Notes under the pieces: model-generated | Database searches by the model: none | The model's input: only the letters and a program-made list of their open reading frames with translations | What the model was told of the DNA's origin: nothing | Translations under genes and position numbers: made by a program | Shown: positions 44,035 through 52,531 of the stretch, one piece after another | Layout: each line of letters starts with the position of its first letter | How positions within the stretch are numbered: position 1 is the stretch's first letter | NCBI RefSeq assembly: GCF_027913215.1 | Contig: NZ_CP115784.1 | Coordinates: forward strand, 992,001-1,056,000 | Origin: Paracoccus aerodenitrificans | Lineage (GTDB): Bacteria; Pseudomonadota; Alphaproteobacteria; Rhodobacterales; Rhodobacteraceae | Length of the DNA stretch: 64,000 nt | Reading direction: 5' to 3'

Positions 44035-44691
44035 TCAGCCCAACCCTTCGACCAGTGGCACGAAACGCACCTGGCGCAGTTCGTGGTATTCAAAGCCTGT
44101 TTCAGTCCGGTTAACCCGGATCAATGTCTGTACCGCATCGGACTGCCCGACCGGCACGACCATGATACCGCCGATTTTAAGCTGCGCCAAGAGCGGGCCG
44201 GGCGGATCCTCGGCTGCTGCTGTGACGATTATGCGATCAAACGGGGCCTGTTCGGCAAGCCCGTGACTGCCATCGGCCAACCTCACGGTGATATTCGACA
44301 GGCGCAGGCGCTGAAACAGCGCCTCGGCCTCGGTCACAAGCTGGCGATGACGCTCGACCGTATAGACCCGGCGGCACAGCCCGGACAGCACGGCGGCCTG
44401 ATAGCCAGAGCCGGTGCCGATTTCCAGCACCGTGTCGCGGGGGCCGGGGTTAAGCGCCTGTGTCATCAGCCCGACAACCGAGGGCTGGCTGATCGTCTGC
44501 CCGCACTGGATCGGCAGCGGCGTATCCTCATAGGCGCGGTCTTCGAAATGTCCCCGGACGAATTCGCCCCGGTCGATCCGCTCCATCGCCGCGAGAACGC
44601 GTGGATCGGTCACCCCGTGCGAGCGGAGCTGGAACAGGAACCGCATCTTGCGTTCCGCATGTCCGGCGCCATCGTCATCCCCGGCGTTCAT
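44035..44691 (-). CDS. pcm: Protein-L-isoaspartate O-methyltransferase
   Basis: Repairs isoaspartyl residues in aged proteins with SAM. The 218-residue chain has [17 protein letters not shown], the SAM-binding [24 protein letters not shown] and the late [11 protein letters not shown] and [12 protein letters not shown] blocks. It overlaps surE by 4 bases (ATGA), the usual surE-pcm pairing. A long upstream ORF of the LysM gene overlaps its end, but the true LysM start lies clear of it. A divergent paralogue is at 40086. Confidence 0.95.
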   Translation of the reverse strand: MNAGDDDGAGHAERKMRFLFQLRSHGVTDPRVLAAMERIDRGEFVRGHFEDRAYEDTPLPIQCGQTISQPSVVGLMTQALNPGPRDTVLEIGTGSGYQAAVLSGLCRRVYTVERHRQLVTEAEALFQRLRLSNITVRLADGSHGLAEQAPFDRIIVTAAAEDPPGPLLAQLKIGGIMVVPVGQSDAVQTLIRVNRTETGFEYHELRQVRFVPLVEGLG

Positions 44692-45479
44692 GCCTCCAAT
44701 GCCCTCCTGAGATCGGCCAGAGAGGAATGGCAGGTCAGATCCGCACGCATCGGGGTGACCGTCGTATATCCCTCAAGATTGAACATCAGATCGCTGTCTT
44801 TCGTGCCTTCCGCATCCTGAGGCGCACCGCGCACCCACAGGAAGCGGCGGCCATTCGGGGCCACGAAGGGCTCGACCGAGAAACCGGCTCCGCGACGGCG
44901 ACCCTGAGGGGCCACACGCAGCCCTTTCATCCCATCCGCAGAGGTTGGCGGAAAATTGACATTATAGAACAGCCGGAAATCCTGATCCGCGTTCCAGTCG
45001 GCGTGATCCAGCAATTGCCTGACGATATCGCCGCCATGTTTGCGGGCGCATTCGAAGGGATCGTCCAGCGCCAGCATCGCCGGTCCGAAATATTGCGAGA
45101 GCGCGATTGCGGGCAGCCCTTGCAGCGCCGCCTCCATCGCGCCGCCCACCGTGCCGGAATAGGCAGCGTTCTCGCCCGAATTATTGCCGCGATTCACGCC
45201 CGAGATCACCAGATCCGGCGGCGCATCGGCCATGATGTCGTGAATGGCGGCCAGAACGCAATCCGCAGGCGAGCCCTCGGCTGCGTATCGCCGCTCTGCC
45301 AGTTGGGCGATCATGGTCGGGTGGGAGAAGGAAATGCAATGAGCGACGCCGGATTGCTCGAAAGCCGGTGCGACGACCCAGACCTCGCCTTCGGGGCCGG
45401 CAATCTCGGCGGCGATTTCTTCGGCGACCTTCAGGCCGGGTGCGTTGATGCCGTCATCATTGGTGATCAGGATGCGCAT
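44688..45479 (-). CDS. surE: 5'/3'-nucleotidase SurE
   Basis: Survival nucleotidase that removes phosphate from nucleoside monophosphates, linked to stationary-phase survival. The 263-residue protein has the active-site Asp pair in [15 protein letters not shown], the metal-binding [21 protein letters not shown] and a Rossmann-like fold. AAGGGGA precedes the start at 45479. It leads pcm and the LysM gene. Confidence 0.96.
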   Translation of the reverse strand: MRILITNDDGINAPGLKVAEEIAAEIAGPEGEVWVVAPAFEQSGVAHCISFSHPTMIAQLAERRYAAEGSPADCVLAAIHDIMADAPPDLVISGVNRGNNSGENAAYSGTVGGAMEAALQGLPAIALSQYFGPAMLALDDPFECARKHGGDIVRQLLDHADWNADQDFRLFYNVNFPPTSADGMKGLRVAPQGRRRGAGFSVEPFVAPNGRRFLWVRGAPQDAEGTKDSDLMFNLEGYTTVTPMRADLTCHSSLADLRRALEA

Positions 45480-45612
45480 GATATCCCCTTTTTGACGGGT
45501 CCATGATTAGCCCTCGTCCGTTTGCGCGGCAACCGGGCAATTTTAGGCGAATGCGGCTTTGACGCGGGCCGGGTTGCGGGTCTAGAAGAAGCCAGCCAGC
45601 GGATGTCGGACC

Positions 45613-46524
45613 ATGCAGATCTACCTTCCCATCGCCGAAGTGGCGGTGAACGCATTTACTCTTATCGGACTTGGCGGAATCGTCGGGTTGATGAGCGGCA
45701 TGTTCGGAGTTGGCGGCGGTTTCCTGATAACGCCCCTGCTGTTCTTCATCGGCATACCGCCCGCGATTGCGGTGGCCACCGGGGCCAATCAGGTTGTGGC
45801 CTCTTCCGTCTCCGGTGTGCTGGGGCACGTCAAACGGCGCACGGTCGATTTCCGCATGGGGCTGGTGCTGCTGGTCGGCGGTCTGATCGGCTCGGCGCTT
45901 GGGGTTCTGGTCTTCAACCTGCTGCAAAGGATCGGGCAGGTCGAACTGGTCGTCCAGCTCAGCTATGTGGTGATGCTGGGTATCGTCGGCTCGATGATGT
46001 TTCTGGAAAGCCTCAGGGCGCTCAGGCGGACGCGATCGGGTGTGCGGACCAAGCGCAAGCAGCATGGCTGGATCCATGCCTTGCCGTTCCGGGTGAAGTT
46101 CCGGACATCGGGGCTGTATCTCAGCGTGATCCCGCCGCTTGTCGTGGGAATGCTGGTCGGAGTCCTGTCCGCGATGATGGGCGTGGGTGGTGGCTTCATC
46201 ATGGTGCCGGCGATGATCTATCTGCTGGGGATGCCGACCAAGGTCGTGATCGGGACCTCGTTGTTTCAGATCACCTTCGTCACCGCCTTTACCACGCTGA
46301 TGCATGCAATCAGCTATAATACGGTCGATGTCATGCTGGCGGTTCTGCTGATTGTCGGCGGCGTGACCGGGGCGCAGATAGGCACCCATCTCGGATCGCG
46401 GCTGAGGGCAGAGCAGCTTCGGATTCTGCTTGCCATCGTGGTGCTTGCGGTCTGCGTGAAGCTGGCGCTCGATCTGTTCCTGCGGCCCGAGAATCTGTAC
46501 TCGCTGACACCGGGGATTGTGTAA
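45613..46524 (+). CDS. TauE/SafE family exporter
   Basis: A 303-residue inner-membrane protein with about eight helices in two halves, with the repeated motifs GGIVGLMSGMFGVGGGFLITP (first half) and VLSAMMGVGGGFIMVPA (second half). The family exports or imports small organosulfur or organic anions, such as sulfite, sulfoacetate or sulfolactate. Substrate unknown. It is followed by a TIGR02186 gene with a one-base stop/start overlap (TAATG), a pairing seen in related bacteria, suggesting the two act together in the membrane. Confidence 0.88.
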   Translation: MQIYLPIAEVAVNAFTLIGLGGIVGLMSGMFGVGGGFLITPLLFFIGIPPAIAVATGANQVVASSVSGVLGHVKRRTVDFRMGLVLLVGGLIGSALGVLVFNLLQRIGQVELVVQLSYVVMLGIVGSMMFLESLRALRRTRSGVRTKRKQHGWIHALPFRVKFRTSGLYLSVIPPLVVGMLVGVLSAMMGVGGGFIMVPAMIYLLGMPTKVVIGTSLFQITFVTAFTTLMHAISYNTVDVMLAVLLIVGGVTGAQIGTHLGSRLRAEQLRILLAIVVLAVCVKLALDLFLRPENLYSLTPGIV

Positions 46525-47396
46525 TGCGGCGGATTGCTATCCTTCTGGCATTTCTCATCGCCGCGCCTGTTGCGGGTCAGGAAACCACGCGGCAGGCCGA
46601 TCCGGCGCAGGAAGAGTTCCCGATCATGTCCTTTCCCTCGCCGGAATCGACACGTGGCGAACCGCCCGAGCGTCCGCACGAAAGCGCCGAGCAGGTTGTG
46701 GCGGGGATTTCCTCTGACGCGGTATCGATCACGACCAGCTTCGACGGCTCTGAAATCATCATCTTCGGCGCGGTCCGTCGTGAGACGCCGATTCCGATGA
46801 CGGGGCCGCTGAACGTGATCGTGACGGTCGAGGGTCCATCGCGCAGCGTCACGGTGCGGCGCAAGCAGCGCAAGCTGGGAATCTGGGTGAATACGGAAAG
46901 TGTCGTGGTCGGTGCGGCACCAAGTTTCTATTCGGTGGCATCGACTGGCACTCTGGGTCTGATCCTTGATGAGGATGAGGATGCGCGTTACCGGATCTCG
47001 ATTCCGACGGCGATGCGGGCCTTCGCGCGGCCTGTGGATGTCGAGGATCCGGTCGATTTCACCGAGGCGATGATCGTGTCGCGGATCGCGGATGGAACGT
47101 ATCGGCTGAAACAGAATGCGGTGCGGCTGGTCGAGGACACCTTGTTCCGTGCCGATTTTCGTCTGCCTGCGAATCTGGTCGAGGGGTCCTATAAGACGCG
47201 CATCTTCCTGGTGCGGCAAGGCAGGGTGATCGACAGCTATTCCGCCCCGCTGGAGGTGCGCAAGGTCGGTCTGGAACGCTGGCTTTACCGGCTGGCCTTC
47301 GATCGTCCCTTCGCCTATGGGCTGATGTCGCTGCTTATCGCGGCCTTTGCCGGTTGGGGGGCCTCGGCGGCGTTCCGTGCGTTGCAGCGCAATTAA
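46524..47396 (+). CDS. TIGR02186 family membrane protein
   Basis: A 290-residue protein with an N-terminal signal peptide (MRRIAILLAFLIAAPVAG), a large extracytoplasmic beta-rich part (about 25-255) and one C-terminal helix (about 262-284). The pattern, with SSDAVSITTSFDGSEIIIFGA and RLGIWVN-like KLGIWVNTESV, fits TIGR02186, described as a putative transmembrane protein of Rhodobacterales and Rhizobiales and typically beside TauE-type permeases. Function unknown; the C-terminal anchor places the bulk in the periplasm. Confidence 0.86.
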   Translation: MRRIAILLAFLIAAPVAGQETTRQADPAQEEFPIMSFPSPESTRGEPPERPHESAEQVVAGISSDAVSITTSFDGSEIIIFGAVRRETPIPMTGPLNVIVTVEGPSRSVTVRRKQRKLGIWVNTESVVVGAAPSFYSVASTGTLGLILDEDEDARYRISIPTAMRAFARPVDVEDPVDFTEAMIVSRIADGTYRLKQNAVRLVEDTLFRADFRLPANLVEGSYKTRIFLVRQGRVIDSYSAPLEVRKVGLERWLYRLAFDRPFAYGLMSLLIAAFAGWGASAAFRALQRN

Positions 47397-47438
47397 GGGT
47401 GGCTTGCGGCGCTGCCGGTTCGCAGGCTAGATCGGGGC

Positions 47439-49184
47439 ATGGCGTCGAACATATCTGACAGAAACCTCTTTCAGCGCATCTGGCGGGATTATCTGCGCGA
47501 ATACTGGCCGCGGATGAGCGTCGCGCTGACCCTGATGATCATCGAGGGCTCGACGCTCGCCGTGCTGAGCTGGATGCTGAAACCGCTTTTCGACAGGGTT
47601 TTTGTCGGCGGTGATAGCGATGCGATGTGGTGGGTCGGCGGAATCATCTTTTCGCTGTTTCTGATCCGGGCCGTGACATCGGTGATCAACCGGAGTCTTC
47701 TCGTATCGGTTCAGCAAAGCGTCGGCACGAAGATGCAGGTCGATCTGCTGTCCCATATCATGAAGCTGGACATGAAATTCTTCCAGATGAACCCGCCCGG
47801 CGCGATGATCGAGCGGATTCAGGGCGATACGAAAGCGGTGCAGAATATCTGGCAGGTGTTCATCACCGGAGCGGGACGCGATGTCGTTTCACTGGTAGGG
47901 CTGTTCTATGTCGCGATCCGGATTGACCCGGAATGGACGTTGGCGGCGCTGATCGGAGCGCCGCTGCTGATCCTGCCGACGGTCTTCGTGCAACGCTATG
48001 TGCGGCGCAAGACACGCGGTGCACGCCAGTTCGCCTCGGACCGGGCCACGCGGATTGACGAGGTTCTGCACGGCATCGGCACGGTCCGGCTGAATAGGAT
48101 CGAGGAATACCAGACCTCACGCTTCGCCGCGATTGTGGGCCGCATCCGTCGCGCCGAAATCAAGATCGCCGCGACCGGAGCCGTGGTTCCGGCGATGATC
48201 GACGTGGTGACCGGGCTTGGGTTTGTGGGCGTTCTGGCTCTTGGCGGGGCCGAGGTCACGCGCGGCGAGCGTACGGTCGGGGATTTCATGGCGTTCTTCA
48301 CCGCCCTGTCACTGGCGTTTCAGCCTCTGCGCCGGTTGGGCAGCCTTGCCGGAACATGGCAGGTTGCGGCGGCCAGTCTGGAACGGATCTATGACGTGTT
48401 CGACACGCAACCCTCGATCCGCCCCGGCTTGCGGACCGAAGCGCCGGAAACGACGCGGATCGAATTTGAAGATGTTTCTTTGGGTTTCGGCGAGACTCAG
48501 GTGCTGCGCGGTCTCAGCTTCGTGGCCGAAGCGGGACAGACCACGGCGCTTGTCGGTCCCTCGGGGGCGGGAAAAACGACAGTCTTCAACCTGCTGACCC
48601 GGATGCTGGACCCCGATCAGGGCAGGATCACTCTGGGTTCGGCGGTATTGCAGGATTACGATCTTGCGACATTGCGTGACCAGTTCTCTGTCGTCTCGCA
48701 GGATCCGGCTCTGTTCGATGAAACCATCCGCGAGAATATCGTCCTGGGCCGGGATGTCGCCGAGGCCGAACTGACCGGCGCGATCGATGCCGCGCATGTC
48801 AGCGATTTCGTCAGCGCGTTTCCCTCGGGTCTGGACAGCCCCGCCGGGCCGCGCGGATCGGCATTGTCCGGAGGGCAGCGCCAGCGTGTCGCCATTGCCC
48901 GCGCCGTGCTGCGCGACGCGCCGATATTGCTTCTGGATGAGGCGACCTCAGCCCTCGATGCGGCGTCGGAGCGGCTTGTGCAGCAGGCCTTGGACCGGCT
49001 TTCCAAGGATCGCACGACGCTGGTCATTGCACACCGGCTTTCGACCATCCGCAATGCGGACAAGATCATCGTCGTCGATGCGGGACGGGTTGTCGAAGAG
49101 GGCAGTCATGACCAGCTTATGAAGATGGGCGGGGCCTATGCCTCGCTGGTCAATCTGCAATTCGGGGACATGACCCATGACTGA
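47439..49184 (+). CDS. ABC exporter, MsbA-like (fused permease and ATPase)
   Basis: A 581-residue half-transporter: six membrane helices (about 20-310), then the ATPase (about 340-575) with Walker A GPSGAGKTT (about residues 376-384), signature LSGGQRQRVAIARA, Walker B ILLLDEATSALD and a switch His in VIAHRLST. It resembles lipid A flippase MsbA and other multidrug or lipid exporters, dimerising in the inner membrane. Its end overlaps the YgfZ-like gene by 8 bases. The substrate cannot be decided from sequence. Confidence 0.9.
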   Translation: MASNISDRNLFQRIWRDYLREYWPRMSVALTLMIIEGSTLAVLSWMLKPLFDRVFVGGDSDAMWWVGGIIFSLFLIRAVTSVINRSLLVSVQQSVGTKMQVDLLSHIMKLDMKFFQMNPPGAMIERIQGDTKAVQNIWQVFITGAGRDVVSLVGLFYVAIRIDPEWTLAALIGAPLLILPTVFVQRYVRRKTRGARQFASDRATRIDEVLHGIGTVRLNRIEEYQTSRFAAIVGRIRRAEIKIAATGAVVPAMIDVVTGLGFVGVLALGGAEVTRGERTVGDFMAFFTALSLAFQPLRRLGSLAGTWQVAAASLERIYDVFDTQPSIRPGLRTEAPETTRIEFEDVSLGFGETQVLRGLSFVAEAGQTTALVGPSGAGKTTVFNLLTRMLDPDQGRITLGSAVLQDYDLATLRDQFSVVSQDPALFDETIRENIVLGRDVAEAELTGAIDAAHVSDFVSAFPSGLDSPAGPRGSALSGGQRQRVAIARAVLRDAPILLLDEATSALDAASERLVQQALDRLSKDRTTLVIAHRLSTIRNADKIIVVDAGRVVEEGSHDQLMKMGGAYASLVNLQFGDMTHD

Positions 49185-49902
49185 TCGCCGGCTTCTCCGC
49201 CTGACCGGACCCGAGAAAGAGGATTTCCTGCAAGGTCTGGTCACGAATGATATCACTCATGCGCCGGCTTATGCGGCTTTGCTGACGCCTCAGGGGAAAT
49301 ATCTGGCGGATTTCTTCGTGATCCCGGATGGGGACGGCATTCTGCTGGATGTGGCGGCTGTTCAGGCGGATGATCTGAAAAAGCGCCTCTCCATGTACAA
49401 GCTGCGTGCAAAGGTAGAGATTAACGACGATCCGCGTCAGGTGACACGCGGAACCGGTGCGGCTCCGGACGGTGCGATTGCCGATCCGCGTGATCCGGCA
49501 CTTGGTTGGCGGGCTTATGGCGTCGGGTCGGATGACGATACGGACTGGGACGCGATCCGGGTCGCGCATCTGGTGCCTGAGGCCGGGGCAGAACTGATCC
49601 CGAATGACAGCTATATCCTCGAACATGATTTTGAGCGCCTGAAAGGGGTCGATTTCCGCAAAGGCTGCTATGTCGGGCAGGAGGTCACCGCCCGGATGAA
49701 GCACAAGACCACGCTGAAAAAGGGTCTGCGCCGTGTGGTTCTGGACGGAGAAGTTCCCTCGGGAACGCCGATCCTGATGGCGGATGGGCGCGAGGCCGGT
49801 GTGGTCCACACGCAATCCGGCGGGCGCGGCATCGCCTATCTGCGCTTCGACCGTGTGGCTGAGGGGATGACGGCGGACGGCGTCTCTGTCCGGGTGGAAT
49901 GA
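49177..49902 (+). CDS. YgfZ/GcvT-like folate-binding protein
   Basis: A 241-residue protein of the YgfZ family that binds tetrahydrofolate and helps repair or assemble certain iron-sulfur enzymes. The family motif KGCYVGQEVTARMKHK (about 165-180) is complete, with its conserved Cys; the N-terminal domain matches aminomethyltransferase folds (FLQGLVTNDI). It overlaps the ABC gene by 8 bases and dinB by 4 bases, so all three are likely one operon. Confidence 0.92.
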   Translation: MTDRRLLRLTGPEKEDFLQGLVTNDITHAPAYAALLTPQGKYLADFFVIPDGDGILLDVAAVQADDLKKRLSMYKLRAKVEINDDPRQVTRGTGAAPDGAIADPRDPALGWRAYGVGSDDDTDWDAIRVAHLVPEAGAELIPNDSYILEHDFERLKGVDFRKGCYVGQEVTARMKHKTTLKKGLRRVVLDGEVPSGTPILMADGREAGVVHTQSGGRGIAYLRFDRVAEGMTADGVSVRVE

Positions 49903-50981
49903 TCGCGCGGGACGAGGCGCGTCGCATCGTCCATATCGATATGGATGCGTTCTATGCATCCGTCGAGCAGCGCGACAATCCCGAATTGCGCGGCAAGCCG
50001 GTGGCGGTTGGCGGGGCCAGCAAACGGGGTGTGGTTGCCGCTGCCAGCTATGAGGCGCGGAAATTCGGTGTCCGCTCGGCGATGCCCTCGGTGACGGCGG
50101 CGCGGCGTTGTCCCGATCTGATCTTCGTGAAGCCGCGCTTTGACGTGTATCGCGCCGTAAGCCGCCAGATCCGCGATATTTTCGCGCGATATACCTCGCT
50201 GATCGAACCGCTTTCGCTGGATGAGGCCTATCTTGACCTGACCGGGCGCATTGCGCCAGGTGAGACGGCGACCAGCACGGCCAGCCGGATTCGCGCCGAG
50301 ATCCGCGAGGAAACCGGGCTGACCGCAAGTGCGGGGATCAGTTATTGCAAGTTTCTGGCCAAGATCGCCTCGGATCAGAACAAGCCGGACGGACAGTTCG
50401 TGATCCCGCCCGAACGCGGAGAGGATTTTATCGCCACGCTGCCAATCGACCGTTTCCACGGTGTTGGTCCCGCGACGGCGGCGAAAATGCGCAGGCTGGG
50501 GATTGAGAGCGGCGGCGATTTACGTGCCCAGAGTCTCGAATTTTTGCAGGGGCGATTCGGTAAATCTGGCCAGTGGTATCACGATATTTCGCGCGGCATC
50601 GATAACCGCGAGGTTCGGCCGGACCGGATCCGAAAATCCATTGGCGCTGAAACGACATATTTCGACGATCTGCACGCGCTTGCAGAGGGGCAGGCGGCTC
50701 TGGTGCCTTTGGCGGATAAGGTCTGGCGGCATGTCGAGGGACATAATGCGCAAGGGCGCACCGTAACGCTGAAGGTAAAATTCTCTAATTTTCAACAAAT
50801 TACACGCGCTTATTCGTTGAATCGTCCGGTCGATAGCGGCAAAGAACTGCTGGAGATCGCGCAGGCTATGCTGGCCGGGGTGATGCCTGATCCGCGCGGT
50901 GTGCGTCTTCTTGGCATCACCCTGTCTGGATTGGCGCAGCAGGATAAGAAATCACACCGGCAACTTGATCTTTTTAAATAA
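49899..50981 (+). CDS. dinB: DNA polymerase IV
   Basis: Y-family translesion polymerase that copies damaged DNA with low fidelity. The 360-residue chain has VHIDMDAFYASVEQRD (Asp14), the catalytic pair SLDEAYLD (Asp108/Glu109), the palm-domain SAGISYCKFLAKIASD, and a C-terminal beta-clamp-binding motif QLDLF (355-359). The start overlaps the YgfZ stop by 4 bases. No LexA box was looked for systematically; a promoter inside the operon would be needed for SOS control. Confidence 0.95.
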   Translation: MIARDEARRIVHIDMDAFYASVEQRDNPELRGKPVAVGGASKRGVVAAASYEARKFGVRSAMPSVTAARRCPDLIFVKPRFDVYRAVSRQIRDIFARYTSLIEPLSLDEAYLDLTGRIAPGETATSTASRIRAEIREETGLTASAGISYCKFLAKIASDQNKPDGQFVIPPERGEDFIATLPIDRFHGVGPATAAKMRRLGIESGGDLRAQSLEFLQGRFGKSGQWYHDISRGIDNREVRPDRIRKSIGAETTYFDDLHALAEGQAALVPLADKVWRHVEGHNAQGRTVTLKVKFSNFQQITRAYSLNRPVDSGKELLEIAQAMLAGVMPDPRGVRLLGITLSGLAQQDKKSHRQLDLFK

Positions 50982-51097
50982 TATCCTACCTGACGGGAAA
51001 CCTGCTATGGTTTGCTGGCGTTCTAGAAACAGTGTTGTTGAATATTCTGGATGGAAGCCATGACATTCCTGCATGGCAGTCATGAGGTTAGCGGTGT

Positions 51098-51153
51098 ACC
51101 GAATCAAGGTTCGGTTGGGGTAGACAGTTCCACCACCCAGAATCAAGCTCTGG
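51098..51153 (+). ncRNA. Paired hairpins with a shared loop in the DUF6280 leader
   Basis: ACCGAATCAAGGTTCGGT (51098-51115) and CCAGAATCAAGCTCTGG (51137-51153) are two small hairpins about 40 bases apart whose loops share GAATCAAG. They lie in the 221-base region between dinB and the DUF6280 gene. They may form a regulatory leader structure; this is not a known RNA family to me. Confidence 0.35.
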
Positions 51154-51202
51154 AGTTCGTCCCACTGGGCGGACAGAAGCATATTTGGTCAGGACGGTAA
51201 AG

Positions 51203-51523
51203 ATGCGTGATTTCGTAGATGGCTCGGCATTTAATTTTGAACAGGGTCAGCGCGCCCGCAAGCTGTTTGCGGCGGTAGTGCTGGCTGCTTTGGATGATGC
51301 CATTGCTGATGATAAAAAATATGGCAACGGGCCTGAACAGATCGCCCGTTGGGCGCGTTCGCGCGATGGGCGCGAGGTGCTGTCCTGCGCCGGTATCGAC
51401 CCGAATGAGCGGGTTGTGAAGGGGCTGATGGAGTTTGTGTCGAAAGGCGTGCGGACCTCAGTTGCGCTTTCGCGCGAGGAAAGCGAACGCCGTCAGGCCG
51501 CCGAGGATGCCGAAGCCGCCTGA
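51203..51523 (+). CDS. DUF6280 family protein
   Basis: A small 106-residue protein, very strongly conserved across Rhodobacterales, starting MRDFVDGSAFNFEQGQRARK. The middle KYGNGPEQIARWARSRDGRE and the late DPNERVVKGLMEFV are characteristic. A longer in-frame ORF uses TTG; ATG 51203 with AGGA upstream is preferred. It has its own leader and a strong terminator after it, so it is a separate, well expressed unit. Function unknown. Confidence 0.88.
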   Translation: MRDFVDGSAFNFEQGQRARKLFAAVVLAALDDAIADDKKYGNGPEQIARWARSRDGREVLSCAGIDPNERVVKGLMEFVSKGVRTSVALSREESERRQAAEDAEAA

Positions 51524-51540
51524 TCCCGGGCCGCGTTTGT

Positions 51541-51576
51541 AAAGAAAGCGCCGCCTCGGGGCGGCGCTTTCTTTTT
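51541..51576. terminator. Strong bidirectional terminator
   Basis: Perfect 15-bp stem, AAAGAAAGCGCCGCC (51541-51555) with GGCGGCGCTTTCTTT (51560-51574), loop TCGG, with T-rich ends on both strands. It serves the DUF6280 gene from the left and the PfkB kinase gene, which converges on it, from the right. Confidence 0.9.
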
Positions 51577-51599
51577 GCGCATGATGCAAGACAACTCTT

Positions 51600-52514
51600 T
51601 CAGGCGGAAAGCTCTTCGCGCCACGGCGGATTGGCACCGTGCCGGGATACGGTCACGGCTGCCGCTTTGGCCGCAAGGTCCAGAGCGGCGCGGATCGTGT
51701 CTTCCTGCAGCTCGGCAAGCGCGTCCTTGCTGAGCGCACCGGCCTCCGAAAGTGCGGTCAGGAAGCCGGCATTGAACGTATCTCCGGCGCCGATCGTGTC
51801 GGCGATCTCGACCCGTTCGGCCTCTCGGGTGAACTGGCCGTTCTTGTGAATCGCCGTGGCACCCTCGGCCCCATGTGTCCGCAGGATCAGTTTCGGGCCG
51901 ATATCCAGTAGCTTCACGGCGGTATCTTCGGGGGCATTATCCGGGAACAGCCATTCTGCGTCGTCATCCGAAATCTTCACGATATCGGCGATCCGCATGA
52001 GCCCGTTCAGCCTTTCCCGCGTCAGCCGCTCATCCGCGACCAGATTGGGACGAATATTCAGGTCCACCTTGATGACCGCGCCTTTTTCCGCGACGCGATT
52101 GGCCAGTTCAAGCACGGTATTCCCGCAAGGGTCCTGAATGAGGCTGATCCCGCCGATAAACAGCGCCGAGACATCCGCCGGAAGTTCCGGGATATCGGCA
52201 GGGTCGAACATGCGCCCCGCCGTGCCTTCATCATAAAAACTATAGCTGGCATGGCCGTCATTCAGGAAAACGAATGCCAGTGTCGTCAGCCGGTCAGTCG
52301 AAGGGCAAAGCGACATATCCACCCCCGCCTTCTCAAGCGGAGCGCGAAGCGCCGCCCCGAAATCGTCGGTCGAGAGCGGCCAGAGATAGGATGGTTTCGC
52401 CCCCAGACGGCCAAGCGCGACGGTCGTATTATAGACCGAGCCTCCGGGCAGGGGCAGAAAGGCACCGTCCTGAGGTACCATGTCGATCAGTGATTCACCG
52501 CAGCACAAAATCAT
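51600..52514 (-). CDS. PfkB-family sugar kinase (fructokinase-like)
   Basis: A 304-residue ATP-dependent kinase. PGGSVYNTTVALGRLGA near the N-terminus binds sugar and the C-terminal DTIGAGDTFNAGFLTAL holds the catalytic Asp and the anion hole. Family members phosphorylate fructose, ribose, 2-keto-3-deoxygluconate and others; fructokinase is a fair guess, not proven. It begins 17 bases after the zinc-ribbon gene on the same strand, so it may be the last gene of the TelA operon, though a separate promoter is possible. Confidence 0.88.
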   Translation of the reverse strand: MILCCGESLIDMVPQDGAFLPLPGGSVYNTTVALGRLGAKPSYLWPLSTDDFGAALRAPLEKAGVDMSLCPSTDRLTTLAFVFLNDGHASYSFYDEGTAGRMFDPADIPELPADVSALFIGGISLIQDPCGNTVLELANRVAEKGAVIKVDLNIRPNLVADERLTRERLNGLMRIADIVKISDDDAEWLFPDNAPEDTAVKLLDIGPKLILRTHGAEGATAIHKNGQFTREAERVEIADTIGAGDTFNAGFLTALSEAGALSKDALAELQEDTIRAALDLAAKAAAVTVSRHGANPPWREELSA

Positions 52515-52531
52515 ATAATGCCCCCTCCAAG

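Noticed and set aside
50952-51182. 76-codon minus-strand frame overlapping the dinB end
   Set aside because: Overlaps dinB and the DUF6280 leader on the opposite strand; no ribosome site or homology pattern.
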